A stretch of 64,000 bases of DNA from Flavobacterium psychrophilum (GTDB taxonomy: Bacteria > Bacteroidota > Bacteroidia > Flavobacteriales > Flavobacteriaceae): contig CAMCFT010000001.1 of NCBI GenBank assembly GCA_945874225.1, positions 186,001 through 250,000 of the forward strand. The letters are read 5' to 3'. Below are positions 35,145 through 43,521 of this stretch, in pieces. The notes beneath the pieces are model-generated. The model made no database searches. It was not told the DNA's origin and saw nothing but the letters and a program-made list of their open reading frames with translations. The number at the start of each line of letters is the position of its first letter. Within the stretch, counting starts at the first letter, position 1. Position numbers and translations under genes: made by a program.

Positions 35145-37325
35145 ATGAGTAAAAAATTGAGAAAACCAGAAAATAAAGAGAAAGACTTCTCTAATAAAAT
35201 TATAAAAATATTAGCTCAAAATGCCAATAAAGCATTCAATTATAAGCAAATAGCAGCTATTTTAGAGAAAGATGATACCAAAAGCAGGAATGAAATTATA
35301 AGAGATTTAAAAATTCTTGCTGCACAAAAAAAAGTTATTGAAACAGAACCAGGTAAATATCTTGTTAAAGCAATCAGTCAGGATTATTACGAAGGAACTA
35401 TCGATATGACAGGTAGGAAAACAGCTTATTTTGTTTGTCCAGAATTAGAAGAAGATGTTTTTATTCCAACAAATAATTTAAACAGAGCTTTAGATAAAGA
35501 TATTGTTAAAGTTTATGTTTATAACCGTAGAAAAGGTAGAAGACCAGAAGGTGAAGTGATTGAAGTTGTCGAAAGAAAAAAGACTGATTTCGTTGGTGTT
35601 ATTGATATCCAGAAGAATTTTGCTTTTGTATCAACTGCCAATCCAAAAATGTACACCGATATTTTTATTCCAAAGGATAAATTAGGTGATGCAGAACAAG
35701 GCGACGTGGTTTTAGTTCATATTGAAGATTGGCCTAAAAGAGCTGATAGTCCTTTTGGAGCTGTAATTAAAGTTCTCGGAAAACCTGGAGAACACGATAC
35801 TGAAATTCACGCAATTTTAGCAGAATATGGTTTACCAGCAGAATTTCCGGTAGAAGTGGAGGTTTATGCACAAAAAATAGATACTACTATTCACGAAACT
35901 GAAATTGCAAATCGTCGGGATATGCGTGATACTTTAACTTTCACAATAGATCCAAAAGATGCGAAAGATTTTGATGATGCTTTATCTTTTAAGAAATTAG
36001 AAAACGGAAATTACGAAATTGGTGTTCACATTGCTGACGTTTCTTATTATCTTCAAGAAGGGACAATTTTAGATGATGAAGCTTATCAACGAGCCACTTC
36101 AGTTTATTTAGTAGATAGAGTTGTGCCAATGTTACCTGAAGTTTTATCAAATTTTGCTTGTTCTTTAAGACCAAGAGAAGAAAAATATACCTTTTCTGCC
36201 ATATTCGAAATCACCGAAAAAACACAAGTTGTTAACCAATGGTTTGGTAGAACTGTGATTTTTTCTGACCAACGATTTTCGTATGAAGAAACCCAACATA
36301 TTATAGAAACCAAAGGAGATATCATTCCAGAGGAAATTTCTATTACCGGTAAATCATATCAAGTTTCTGAAGAAATTGTAAATGCGACCTTAAAACTAGA
36401 TAAATTAGCTAAGATTTTCCGAAGAGACAGGATGAATAATGGTGCCATTTCTTTTGATAAAGTAGAAGTAAAATTCAATTTAGACAATGAAGGAGAACCA
36501 GAAGGAGTTTATTTTAAAATATCAAAAGATGCTAATCATTTGATTGAAGAATTTATGCTTTTAGCTAATAAAAAAGTGGCGGAATACATTGGAAAACAAA
36601 AGAAAACCTTCATTTATCGAATTCACGATGAACCGAATGAAGATAAATTAATTGCGATGCAAACCGTAATTGCAAAATTTGGTTACAAGATAGATTTCAG
36701 AAACAAAGGTGATATTTCAAAATCCTTGAATAATTTATTAAGTGATGTTGTTGGTAAAAAAGAGCAAAATTTAATTGATACACTGGCGATTAGAACAATG
36801 AGTAAAGCCAAATATTCGACTGATAATATTGGACATTATGGATTAGCTTTTGATTATTACAGTCATTTTACCTCGCCAATTCGTCGTTATCCTGATGTAA
36901 TGGTGCATCGATTGTTACAGTTTTATTTGGACGGAGGAAAATCTGTTGATGAAGAAAAGTACGAAGCAAAATGTTTGCATTCTTCTACAATGGAAGGTTT
37001 GGCAACCAATGCAGAACGTGATTCCATCAAATATATGCAGGTGAAATATATGCAGAATCACAACGATCAAGAATTTTTAGGCGTAATTTCTGGTGTAACT
37101 GAATGGGGAATTTTCGTTGAAATTATCGAAAATAAATGCGAAGGAATGGTTCGAATCCGTGAAATAAAAGATGATTATTACACTTTCGATGAAAAACAAT
37201 ATGCTTTAGTTGGTGCAACTACAAAAGCTTTGTTGCAATTAGGTGACGAAATTTACGTTAAAGTAAAAAACGCTGATTTAGTCAAAAAACAATTAGATTT
37301 TAATTTTATAAGACGAAATGATTAA
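35145..37325 (+). CDS. rnr: ribonuclease R
   Basis: 726 residues, 3'-5' exoribonuclease that degrades structured RNA. Domains in order: N-terminal winged helix (about 20-75), two cold-shock/OB domains (about 80-230), RNB catalytic domain with TIDPKDAKDFDDALSFKK (about 268-285; the Asp cluster binds Mg2+) and FTSPIRRYPDVMVHRLL (about 580-596), and C-terminal S1 domain EFLGVISGVTEWGIFVEI (about 644-661). Length is normal. It is the first long plus-strand gene right of the AT-rich gap. Confidence 0.96.
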   Translation: MSKKLRKPENKEKDFSNKIIKILAQNANKAFNYKQIAAILEKDDTKSRNEIIRDLKILAAQKKVIETEPGKYLVKAISQDYYEGTIDMTGRKTAYFVCPELEEDVFIPTNNLNRALDKDIVKVYVYNRRKGRRPEGEVIEVVERKKTDFVGVIDIQKNFAFVSTANPKMYTDIFIPKDKLGDAEQGDVVLVHIEDWPKRADSPFGAVIKVLGKPGEHDTEIHAILAEYGLPAEFPVEVEVYAQKIDTTIHETEIANRRDMRDTLTFTIDPKDAKDFDDALSFKKLENGNYEIGVHIADVSYYLQEGTILDDEAYQRATSVYLVDRVVPMLPEVLSNFACSLRPREEKYTFSAIFEITEKTQVVNQWFGRTVIFSDQRFSYEETQHIIETKGDIIPEEISITGKSYQVSEEIVNATLKLDKLAKIFRRDRMNNGAISFDKVEVKFNLDNEGEPEGVYFKISKDANHLIEEFMLLANKKVAEYIGKQKKTFIYRIHDEPNEDKLIAMQTVIAKFGYKIDFRNKGDISKSLNNLLSDVVGKKEQNLIDTLAIRTMSKAKYSTDNIGHYGLAFDYYSHFTSPIRRYPDVMVHRLLQFYLDGGKSVDEEKYEAKCLHSSTMEGLATNAERDSIKYMQVKYMQNHNDQEFLGVISGVTEWGIFVEIIENKCEGMVRIREIKDDYYTFDEKQYALVGATTKALLQLGDEIYVKVKNADLVKKQLDFNFIRRND

Positions 37326-37365
37326 GTGTTTTTGTATTAATTAATTATAAATTAAATTTAATAAA

Positions 37366-38031
37366 ATGAAAAAGATTTTTTTACTGGTATTTGTGTTTTT
37401 AACTCAATTAAATTTTGGTCAAACTACAATAAAACTAGAAAGTTTTGATGAATTAAAAGTATTTGATCAATTGAATGTAACTTTAATTCCGTCTAATGAA
37501 AATAAAGTAGTTATAACCGGAAAAAACGAAAGCTACTTTGAGGCAATCAATAAAAATGGTGTTTTAAAACTCAGAATGTCAATAACTAAAATGTTATCTG
37601 GTGACGACACAAAAGTTACTTTATACTTTAAAAATATTCAAAATATAGATGCAAATGAAGGAAGTATGGTGAGTTGTAAACAAGAGTTTAAACAAACTAC
37701 AATGCAATTATCATCTCAAGAAGGCGCAATGATTGAAGTTGAACTTGATGTTGATAATACAACAGCAAAACTTAATTCTGGCGGTATTATTAATTTATCA
37801 GGAAAAGCAGTTACACAAAGAATAAGTATTACTTCTGGGGGAATTTTAAACGCTAAGAATTTAGAAACTTCTCAAACAACAGTTAGTGTTTCTGCAGGTG
37901 GAAGTGCTGATGTAAATGCAAGCACGCTTGTAGATGCCAAAGTAAATGCAGGTGGAACTATTACTATTTTTGGCAAGCCAAGACAAATAAAACAACAAGC
38001 CTTTGCAGGCGGAACTATTACAGAAAATTAA
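37366..38031 (+). CDS. secreted GIN domain protein (DUF2807)
   Basis: 221 residues with a signal peptide MKKIFLLVFVFLTQLNFGQ, then a head GIN (DUF2807) beta-helix: repeated strands around FDELKVFDQLNVTLIPSNEN, VTLYFKNIQNIDANEGSMVS and the Gly/Ser-rich SVSAGGSADVNASTL. Such proteins are secreted or surface-attached, probable adhesive or scaffold proteins. The function is unknown. It follows rnr by 40 bases and may share its transcript. Confidence 0.85.
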   Translation: MKKIFLLVFVFLTQLNFGQTTIKLESFDELKVFDQLNVTLIPSNENKVVITGKNESYFEAINKNGVLKLRMSITKMLSGDDTKVTLYFKNIQNIDANEGSMVSCKQEFKQTTMQLSSQEGAMIEVELDVDNTTAKLNSGGIINLSGKAVTQRISITSGGILNAKNLETSQTTVSVSAGGSADVNASTLVDAKVNAGGTITIFGKPRQIKQQAFAGGTITEN

Positions 38032-38041
38032 TAAACAGAAT

Positions 38042-38174
38042 AAGACACGAATTTACTACGCCTGTTCAACCTTTGGTCTCAGGTCACTAATTCTCACGAA
38101 TAATAATAAAGGTTTTTACTATTTGTGAAATTTTAAAAACAAAAAAATTGGTGCTAATTTGTGAAATTTGTGTC
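38042..38174. repeat. dispersed palindromic repeat, cacgaatt family (copy 2)
   Basis: Left end aagacacgaatt and right end aatttgtgaaatttgtgtc are inverted with respect to each other. The left end matches the right end of the copy at 12624-12727 read on the other strand. It lies between the GIN gene and the LysE gene and provides a GTG codon that falsely extends the LysE frame. Confidence 0.6.
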
Positions 38175-38205
38175 AATTTTTTTACACATTTTAATAATAA
38201 TTTTA

Positions 38206-38883
38206 ATGATAAACGATATTTTATCTGGTATTCCTTGGGGAATATTTTTAAGTTTTATGATTGGTCCTGTTTTTTTTATATTATTGGAAACCAGTATTAT
38301 AAAAGGATTCAGAGCAGCTTTAGTTTTTGATTTAGGTGTAGTTTTAGGCGATATTGTTTTCATCACGATTGCTTATATTGGAAGTTATAGATTAATAACC
38401 AGTATTAAAGATAACTCCGCTCTTTTTATGTTTGGAGGAATATTGATGCTGGCTTATGGTGCTATTTCGTATATCAGTTTACACAAAGAAAAAAAGGTGG
38501 ACACCCATAAAATTGACAATGAAATTATCAGAAAAGATTATCTAGGTTTATTTATCAAAGGCTTTTTTTTAAACATAATTAACATAGGAGTTTTGGGATT
38601 TTGGTTGGCCATTATTATTTCGGTTGGACCAAAACTAGAAATGCAAACCTCAAGAATGCTTACTTTTTTTACCTCCGTAATTTTATCTTATGTGTTTGTT
38701 GATTGTATTAAAATTCTATTAGCCAAGCAGTTAAAAAACAAAATGACACCAAAAAACATTCTTAAAATCAAAAAAGGAATCAGTATTGTTTTAATGATTT
38801 TCGGAATTGCTTTAATCATTCAAGGTTGGTTCCCAAAAGAAAAAGAGAAGTTGAAAGATGTTTTGGAGAGGATTGATGAATAA
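38206..38883 (+). CDS. LysE family amino acid exporter
   Basis: 225 residues from the ATG at 38206 (MINDILSGIPWGIFLSF). A GTG at 38161 would add 15 residues but lies in a repeat element, so I reject it. Six membrane helices and the family-typical GIPWGIFLSFMIGPVFFILL (about 8-27) and DLGVVLGDIVFITIAYIG identify the LysE/RhtB superfamily. It exports amino acids or similar small metabolites across the inner membrane. The substrate is unknown. Confidence 0.85.
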   Translation: MINDILSGIPWGIFLSFMIGPVFFILLETSIIKGFRAALVFDLGVVLGDIVFITIAYIGSYRLITSIKDNSALFMFGGILMLAYGAISYISLHKEKKVDTHKIDNEIIRKDYLGLFIKGFFLNIINIGVLGFWLAIIISVGPKLEMQTSRMLTFFTSVILSYVFVDCIKILLAKQLKNKMTPKNILKIKKGISIVLMIFGIALIIQGWFPKEKEKLKDVLERIDE

Positions 38884-38946
38884 AAACTTATAAAAATTAT
38901 CTGATTTATCGCTAGGATTTGAAGGATAACTTCATCTAATTTTTTA

Positions 38947-38970
38947 GATTCTTCCTTCGTCAGAATGACA
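38947..38970. repeat. half of a dispersed repeat (gattcttccttcgtcagaatgaca family)
   Basis: The 24-base word from gattcttccttcg to aatgaca resembles, on the other strand, the arms of the palindrome at 61324-61393 (tgtcatttcgacgaaggag). Only one arm is present here, so this is a partial or decayed copy. Confidence 0.5.
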
Positions 38971-38980
38971 ACAAAAAAAA

Positions 38981-39177
38981 CCCTCAAGATTCCTTGAAGG
39001 TTTTAGAGGCATCGTCCGGATTCGAATCATAACTTTAATTAATTTTTTCCTAATTGCAACAAACATATTCTACTCCTTTTGTCACGCTGGAAGCGTCTCA
39101 ACATAATTAAGCAACCAATACAGACGCTTCCAGCGTGACAAATAGTAAGAATTATTTAATGCTAATTAAATTAAAAA
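38981..39177. repeat. partial tRNA-Cys copy 1 with terminator and palindrome pair
   Basis: On the minus strand this unit contains a palindrome pair (39121-39142 and 39078-39099), then a 3' tRNA fragment, then a terminator hairpin (ccttgaagg type). The 33 bases 38994-39026 are identical to 39485-39517, which covers the T-arm and 3' acceptor strand of tRNA-Cys plus its downstream flank. The 5' two thirds of the tRNA are absent, so it is not a functional tRNA gene. Confidence 0.85.
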
Positions 39178-39180
39178 AAA

Positions 39181-39377
39181 AAACCTCCAAGTTTCCTTGA
39201 AGGTTTAAGATTTTGTCCGGATTCGAACCATAACGTTACTTAATTTTTCCTAATTGCAACAAACATATTCTACTCCTTTTGTCACGCTGGAAGCGTCTCA
39301 ACATAATTAAGCAACCAATAGAGACGCTTCCAGCGTGACAAATAGCAAGAATTATTTAATGCTAATAAAAAACAAAA
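39181..39377. repeat. partial tRNA-Cys copy 2 with terminator and palindrome pair
   Basis: Same layout as copy 1 with a 200-base period: terminator (aaacctccaagtttccttga, 39181-39200), a decayed acceptor end, the T-arm sequence gtccggattcgaacc, and the palindrome pair at 39278-39299 and 39321-39342. The sequence from taattgcaacaaacatattc to the end of the palindrome pair is nearly identical to copy 1. Confidence 0.85.
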
Positions 39378-39378
39378 A

Positions 39379-39468
39379 AACCTCCAAGTTTCCTTGAAGG
39401 TTTTAGAAAAAGTCGTCCGGATTCGAACCATAACTTTACCTAATTTTTCCTAAAAATTAAACATAAAA
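39379..39468. repeat. partial tRNA-Cys copy 3 with terminator
   Basis: Terminator hairpin, decayed acceptor end and the T-arm gtcgtccggattcgaacc, then the flank taactttacctaatttttcc as in the other copies, but without the palindrome pair. It sits directly downstream of the real tRNA-Cys terminator. Confidence 0.8.
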
Positions 39469-39469
39469 A

Positions 39470-39494
39470 AACCTCCAAATTACTTTGAAGGTTT
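39470..39494 (-). terminator. terminator of tRNA-Cys
   Basis: Inverted words aacctccaa and ttgaaggtt around atta-ct, with a T run on the minus strand, directly after the tRNA. The same hairpin is repeated in each partial copy further downstream. Confidence 0.6.
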
Positions 39495-39497
39495 TAG

Positions 39498-39568
39498 AGG
39501 CATCGTCCGGATTCGAACCGGAGTAGGAGCTTTTGCAGAGCCCAGCCTAGCCGCTCGGCCACGACGCC
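39498..39568 (-). tRNA. tRNA-Cys (anticodon GCA)
   Basis: Minus-strand 71-base tRNA: acceptor GGCGTCG pairs with CGATGCC (one G-U), D-arm GGCCGAGCGGCTAGGC, anticodon loop CTGCAAA with anticodon GCA, T-arm CCGGTTCGAATCCGG. The discriminator base is U73, as required by cysteinyl-tRNA synthetase. The 3' CCA is not encoded. It is the only complete tRNA found in the window. Confidence 0.95.
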
Positions 39569-39651
39569 AATTATTTATTGGTGTGCAAATATACTAAAAA
39601 AGTTAAAAAGGGAAAGCAATAATTACAAAGTTTTATAAATTCATAATTATC

Positions 39652-40011
39652 TTAATTCCTGTATTCTTCCATTTCTATTGTAACGGCTTCAACATCACCG
39701 CCAATAGGAGGATTAAGTTTAGAAACTGCCAACGTAATTCTTGAAATTGCTGGTACTTCATTAAAAATTCTTTTGATAATTCGGTGAGCCACGTGTTCTA
39801 ATAAGTGTGCTCGAATTTCCATTTCTTCCACCACAATTTGGTTTAAAAGCACATAATCAACCGTGTCTTCCAGATTATCTGAAACAGCTGATTTACGTAA
39901 ATCGGTTTTTACTTCTAAATCAACAGCGTAATCAGAGCCTATTTTTCCTTCTTCGATTAAACAACCGTGATAAGAGTAGGTTCGAATATTTTTTAGTTTT
40001 ATAATCCCCAT
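39652..40011 (-). CDS. folB: dihydroneopterin aldolase
   Basis: 119 residues from the ATG at 40011 (MGIIKLKNIRTYSYHGCL); the longer frame has an unlikely prefix. Cleaves dihydroneopterin to the hydroxymethyl pterin in folate synthesis. It shows the N-terminal YSYHGC (about 11-16), the catalytic-site region TVDYVLLNQIVVEEM (about 49-63) and LEHVAHRIIKRIF. Length is normal. It is divergent from glnS. Confidence 0.93.
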   Translation of the reverse strand: MGIIKLKNIRTYSYHGCLIEEGKIGSDYAVDLEVKTDLRKSAVSDNLEDTVDYVLLNQIVVEEMEIRAHLLEHVAHRIIKRIFNEVPAISRITLAVSKLNPPIGGDVEAVTIEMEEYRN

Positions 40012-40091
40012 AATTTTAGTATTCGGTTTGTCATTAGTTAAATAAAACAGCATCTATTATCTATCTGTCTATTATCTATCATCTAAATTTT

Positions 40092-40099
40092 TATCTTTG
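40092..40099 (+). promoter_or_regulatory. probable -7 promoter box of glnS
   Basis: TATCTTTG matches TAnnTTTG and lies 18 bases before the ATG at 40118. No clear TTG was found at the -33 spacing, so support is partial. Confidence 0.4.
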
Positions 40100-40117
40100 C
40101 TAAAATTAAACAAAATT

Positions 40118-42220
40118 ATGTCAACCGAAGAGAAATCACTTCATTTTATAGAACAAATTATCGAAGACAGCTTAGCAAGCGGTTTTCCCCAAGATAAATT
40201 ACGTTTTCGTTTTCCTCCAGAGCCTAATGGGTATTTACACATTGGCCACGCCAAATCCATTTGCCTGAATTTTGGTTTGGGTCTAAAGTACAATGCGCCA
40301 GTAAATTTGCGTTTTGACGATACAAATCCAGCCAAAGAAGAGCAAGAATATGTAGATGCCATCAAAGATGATTTGCATTGGTTGGGTTTCGAATGGGCCG
40401 AAGAACGTTTTGCTTCTGATTATTTCCAGCAGCTTTACGATTGGGCCGTTCTAATGATTCAGAACGGAAAAGCTTATGTTGACAGTCAATCTTCTGAGGA
40501 TATGGCGACTCAAAAAGGAACTCCGACGCAACCAGGAATTGATGGTCCGTTTAGAAATCGTTCCGTTGAAGAGAATTTGACTTTGTTCCAAGGAATGAAA
40601 AGCGGTGATTTTCCGGAAGGAAGTCACGTTTTGCGTGCCAAAATTGATATGACATCCACCAATATGTTGATGCGCGATCCGTTGATGTACAGAATTTTAC
40701 ACCGTCATCATCATAGAACCGGAAACGATTGGAAAATCTATCCAATGTATGATTTCGCTCACGGCGAAAGTGATTATATCGAGCAAATTTCGCATTCTAT
40801 TTGCACCTTGGAATTTGTGATGCACAGAGAATTATACAATTGGTTTTTAGACCAAATTTATGATGACAAAAAAGTAAGACCTAGCCAATATGAATTCGCG
40901 CGTTTGAACTTGAATTACACCGTAATGAGCAAGCGAAAACTATTGCAATTGGTACAGGAAAATATAGTAAATGGTTGGGATGATCCAAGAATGCCTACGA
41001 TTTCAGGTTTGCGTCGAAGAGGGTATACTGCAAATTCCATTCGGAAATTTTGTGATATCATTGGCGTTGCCAAAAGAGAAAACGTGATTGATGTTTCACT
41101 TTTGGAATTTTGTTTGCGTGAAGATTTGAATAAAACAGCACCAAGAGTTATGGCTGTTTTAGATCCAATAAAAGTGGTGATTACCAATTATCCAGCAGAA
41201 AAAGAAGAATCTTTAGATGCTGAAAATAATCAGGAAGACGATGAAGCCGGTTTCAGAAAAATCCCTTTTTCAAAAGAATTATACATCGAAAGAGAAGACT
41301 TTTTAGAAGAAGCTCCAGCTAAATTTTTCCGTTTGTCCATTGGTAGAGAAGTACGATTGAAAAATGCTTATATTATTAAAGGCGAAAGTGTTGTAAAAGA
41401 TTCAACAGGGAATATTACCGAAATTCACGTTACATATGACGAAGAATCTCGTTCAGGAAGCGGGAGTGAAGCCAGTCAAAGAAAAGTGGCTGGAACCCTG
41501 CATTGGGTTTCCATCAAACACGCCATTGAAGCTGAAGTTCGTTTGTATGACCGACTTTTTATTGATGAATCACCGGACAGTCACAAAGAGAAAAACTTCC
41601 TTGATTTTATGAATCCAAATTCTTTGCAAATTGTAAAAGGATTTGTGGAACCAAGTCTTTCGGAGGTAAAATCAGATGAAAAATTCCAGTTTCAACGTTT
41701 GGGTTATTTCAATGTAGACAAAGATTCAACAGCTTCTAAATTGGTTTTCAACAAAACGGTTGGACTAAAAGATGCTTGGGAAGAAAAAGGGAAAAAAGAG
41801 GAAAATTTATTGATGAACACTCAAAAAGAAATCAATAAATATGTCAAAGAAAAAGATGAAGATGCAGCCGAAAACCTTCTTAAACCAATTATTGAAAACA
41901 TTAAAAGCATTGATAATTACAGCTTAATTACCCAGACTATTATTAAAAACATTAAAAACGACAATAATTCGTTATTGTTCTCGAATTTGATTTTGAAATA
42001 TTCTGATAAAACTTTGGCAAAAGACATTGAACAAGAACCTTTGACAAAATTATATTCGATGTCGTTAAAAAGTCAATTAGCAGCAGTTCGGTTTTTTGCT
42101 ATTCAAAACTTGAAGAAAGATCTGGATAATTTGAATGAGTTCAAAAAGCAACTTTCCGATTTGAAGGACAACGAAAAAAACGAAAAAGTTTTAGAATTAC
42201 TAAACGGATTACAAGTATAG
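40118..42220 (+). CDS. glnS: glutamine--tRNA ligase with C-terminal extension
   Basis: 700 residues from the ATG at 40118 (MSTEEKSLHFIEQ); seven upstream residues are unlikely. Class I synthetase charging tRNA-Gln. HIGH-type motif PEPNGYLHIGHAKS (about 34-47), KMSKS-type motif VMSKRKLLQL (about 268-277) and the catalytic DDTNPAKEEQEYV. The anticodon-binding domain ends near residue 560. The last 140 residues are a helical, Lys-rich extension beginning WEEKGKKEENLLMN. Bacteroidota GlnRS often carries a YqeY-like domain here, which fits in length, but I cannot confirm the fold. Confidence 0.95.
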   Translation: MSTEEKSLHFIEQIIEDSLASGFPQDKLRFRFPPEPNGYLHIGHAKSICLNFGLGLKYNAPVNLRFDDTNPAKEEQEYVDAIKDDLHWLGFEWAEERFASDYFQQLYDWAVLMIQNGKAYVDSQSSEDMATQKGTPTQPGIDGPFRNRSVEENLTLFQGMKSGDFPEGSHVLRAKIDMTSTNMLMRDPLMYRILHRHHHRTGNDWKIYPMYDFAHGESDYIEQISHSICTLEFVMHRELYNWFLDQIYDDKKVRPSQYEFARLNLNYTVMSKRKLLQLVQENIVNGWDDPRMPTISGLRRRGYTANSIRKFCDIIGVAKRENVIDVSLLEFCLREDLNKTAPRVMAVLDPIKVVITNYPAEKEESLDAENNQEDDEAGFRKIPFSKELYIEREDFLEEAPAKFFRLSIGREVRLKNAYIIKGESVVKDSTGNITEIHVTYDEESRSGSGSEASQRKVAGTLHWVSIKHAIEAEVRLYDRLFIDESPDSHKEKNFLDFMNPNSLQIVKGFVEPSLSEVKSDEKFQFQRLGYFNVDKDSTASKLVFNKTVGLKDAWEEKGKKEENLLMNTQKEINKYVKEKDEDAAENLLKPIIENIKSIDNYSLITQTIIKNIKNDNNSLLFSNLILKYSDKTLAKDIEQEPLTKLYSMSLKSQLAAVRFFAIQNLKKDLDNLNEFKKQLSDLKDNEKNEKVLELLNGLQV

Positions 42221-42232
42221 TTTTTGACAATT

Positions 42233-42257
42233 AAAATCGCATTAACAATGCGATTTT
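42233..42257 (+). terminator. terminator of glnS
   Basis: Arms aaaatcgcatt and aatgcgatttt around a three-base loop, followed by a T run, 12 bases after the glnS stop. Confidence 0.9.
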
Positions 42258-42508
42258 TTAATTATTGGAAACTTCTATATGTTTTCTGTTTGTTATAGAA
42301 TTTACCAATCAAAACAGGCTCTCATAAATGCTTTTTAACACATCTTTTCCGATTGGGTAGCTTCTACTATATATGTTAAGTATTTACCAACACAGAACTC
42401 CTTATTTACTGTTTTGGCTTAATTAATAATACTTTAACGGCTTGTTAACATTTAGGTTTTAACAAAGTTTGTAACTTTAGGTTATTATTAATTTTAATTC
42501 TAAAAACG

Positions 42509-42871
42509 ATGTCAAACAACACAGGAAATTCAGTATTGGCACTTTTGATAGGTGCAGCGATTGGTGCAGGAGTTGGAGTTTTATTCGCTCCGGACAAAGG
42601 TTCAAAAACCAGAGAAAAAATTAAAGATGGTTATGATGATGCAAAAAACAGTTTAAAACATAAATTTGAAGATGCATCAGAAAAATTGAGAAGTAGATTT
42701 TCGGGGGCAAAATATGACTTGGATGAAACCTATGAAGAATTAGTTTCTAATATGAGTCACAAAACTGAAGATGTTATTTCTTTTTTGGAAACAAAGTTGG
42801 CTGACTTGAAAGAACAAAATGCCAAACTTCAAAAAAAACAAATGGCTAATCAACAAAAAGAAACCGCTTAA
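42509..42871 (+). CDS. YtxH domain protein
   Basis: 120 residues with one N-terminal glycine-rich membrane helix ([18 protein letters not shown], about 10-27), then [20 protein letters not shown], a YtxH-type amphipathic apolipophorin-like stretch, and a coiled coil. It belongs with general-stress envelope proteins in Bacillus and is often first in a small operon with the holin-like and DUF6327-like genes, as here. The function is unknown. Confidence 0.88.
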   Translation: MSNNTGNSVLALLIGAAIGAGVGVLFAPDKGSKTREKIKDGYDDAKNSLKHKFEDASEKLRSRFSGAKYDLDETYEELVSNMSHKTEDVISFLETKLADLKEQNAKLQKKQMANQQKETA

Positions 42872-42882
42872 ATAAAACATTT

Positions 42883-43233
42883 ATGGCTTTCGAAGAACTA
42901 AAAGAACACACCGAGGACATTCAAAAACAAGCTAAGGAATACATCGAAAACAGCGCGGCGTATTATAAGCTTTGGGGTTTCAAAGTAGCAATGAAATCGA
43001 CTACGATGATATTGAAATTTATATTAATTGCAATGTCGTTGTCTTTGGTTTTATTGTTTTGTTCTATCGCGGGTGCTTTTGCAATTGGTGAAGCCTTAAA
43101 TAGTAATGCTTTAGGATTTCTAATCGTTGGCGGAATTTACTTAGTCGTTACCGGACTTTTATTTTTAGTTAGGGATAAAGTTGTTGAAGGACCAATTTTG
43201 GAGAAATTTTCAGAAATCTTTTTTAACGACTAA
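42883..43233 (+). CDS. holin-superfamily-like membrane protein
   Basis: 116 residues. A soluble amphipathic N-terminus (LKEHTEDIQKQAKEYIENSA) is followed by two membrane helices (about 47-70 and 80-102). This is the layout of the phage_holin_3_6 / Holin-X family that accompanies YtxH genes. There is no evidence of lytic activity; an envelope stress role is more likely. It starts 11 bases after the YtxH gene. Confidence 0.78.
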   Translation: MAFEELKEHTEDIQKQAKEYIENSAAYYKLWGFKVAMKSTTMILKFILIAMSLSLVLLFCSIAGAFAIGEALNSNALGFLIVGGIYLVVTGLLFLVRDKVVEGPILEKFSEIFFND

Positions 43234-43236
43234 ATT

Positions 43237-43491
43237 ATGGAACCAAAAAAATATTCTTCCTACGCAGAAATAGAATTAGAACTGGAAATTCTTAGACTTG
43301 AAAAAGAATTGAACCTTCAGAAAATAGTTTTAGATTATGAAAAAACAAAAGAAAGTCTTTTGCCCAAAAACATAATAAAAGGAATTTTTGGGGATTACAA
43401 ATCAATTTTATCCGACTATTCCGGAATGATTCTCAATATAGCTATTCCTCTGATAATGAATTGGTTTACAAAAAGAAAAAGAGGCGATTAA
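43237..43491 (+). CDS. DUF6327-like small protein
   Basis: 84 residues: a Glu/Leu-rich coiled coil (YAEIELELEILRLEKELNLQ) and a C-terminal hydrophobic segment (SGMILNIAIPLIMNWFTKRK) that could sit in or on the membrane. It is third gene of the YtxH operon and starts three bases after the holin-like gene. The function is unknown; I recall DUF6327 from Flavobacteriaceae. Confidence 0.72.
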   Translation: MEPKKYSSYAEIELELEILRLEKELNLQKIVLDYEKTKESLLPKNIIKGIFGDYKSILSDYSGMILNIAIPLIMNWFTKRKRGD

Positions 43492-43501
43492 GCCTCTTTT
43501 T
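43476..43501 (+). terminator. terminator overlapping the stop of the YtxH operon
   Basis: aaaaagaggc (43476-43485) pairs with gcctcttttt (43492-43501). The stem includes the final codons of the DUF6327-like gene. Confidence 0.85.
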
Positions 43502-43521
43502 TTATTAAAATTATTGATGTT

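Noticed and set aside
38161..38205. GTG start of the LysE gene
   Set aside because: The codon belongs to a dispersed repeat, and the first hydrophobic helix already begins at the ATG at 38206.
38981..39468. Three additional tRNA-Cys genes
   Set aside because: Each lacks the D-arm, anticodon arm and 5' acceptor strand; only the 3' part remains.
42258..42508. Small RNA (6S, SRP or RNase P type) before the YtxH operon
   Set aside because: No conserved motif of these RNAs or stable long stem is visible in this stretch.
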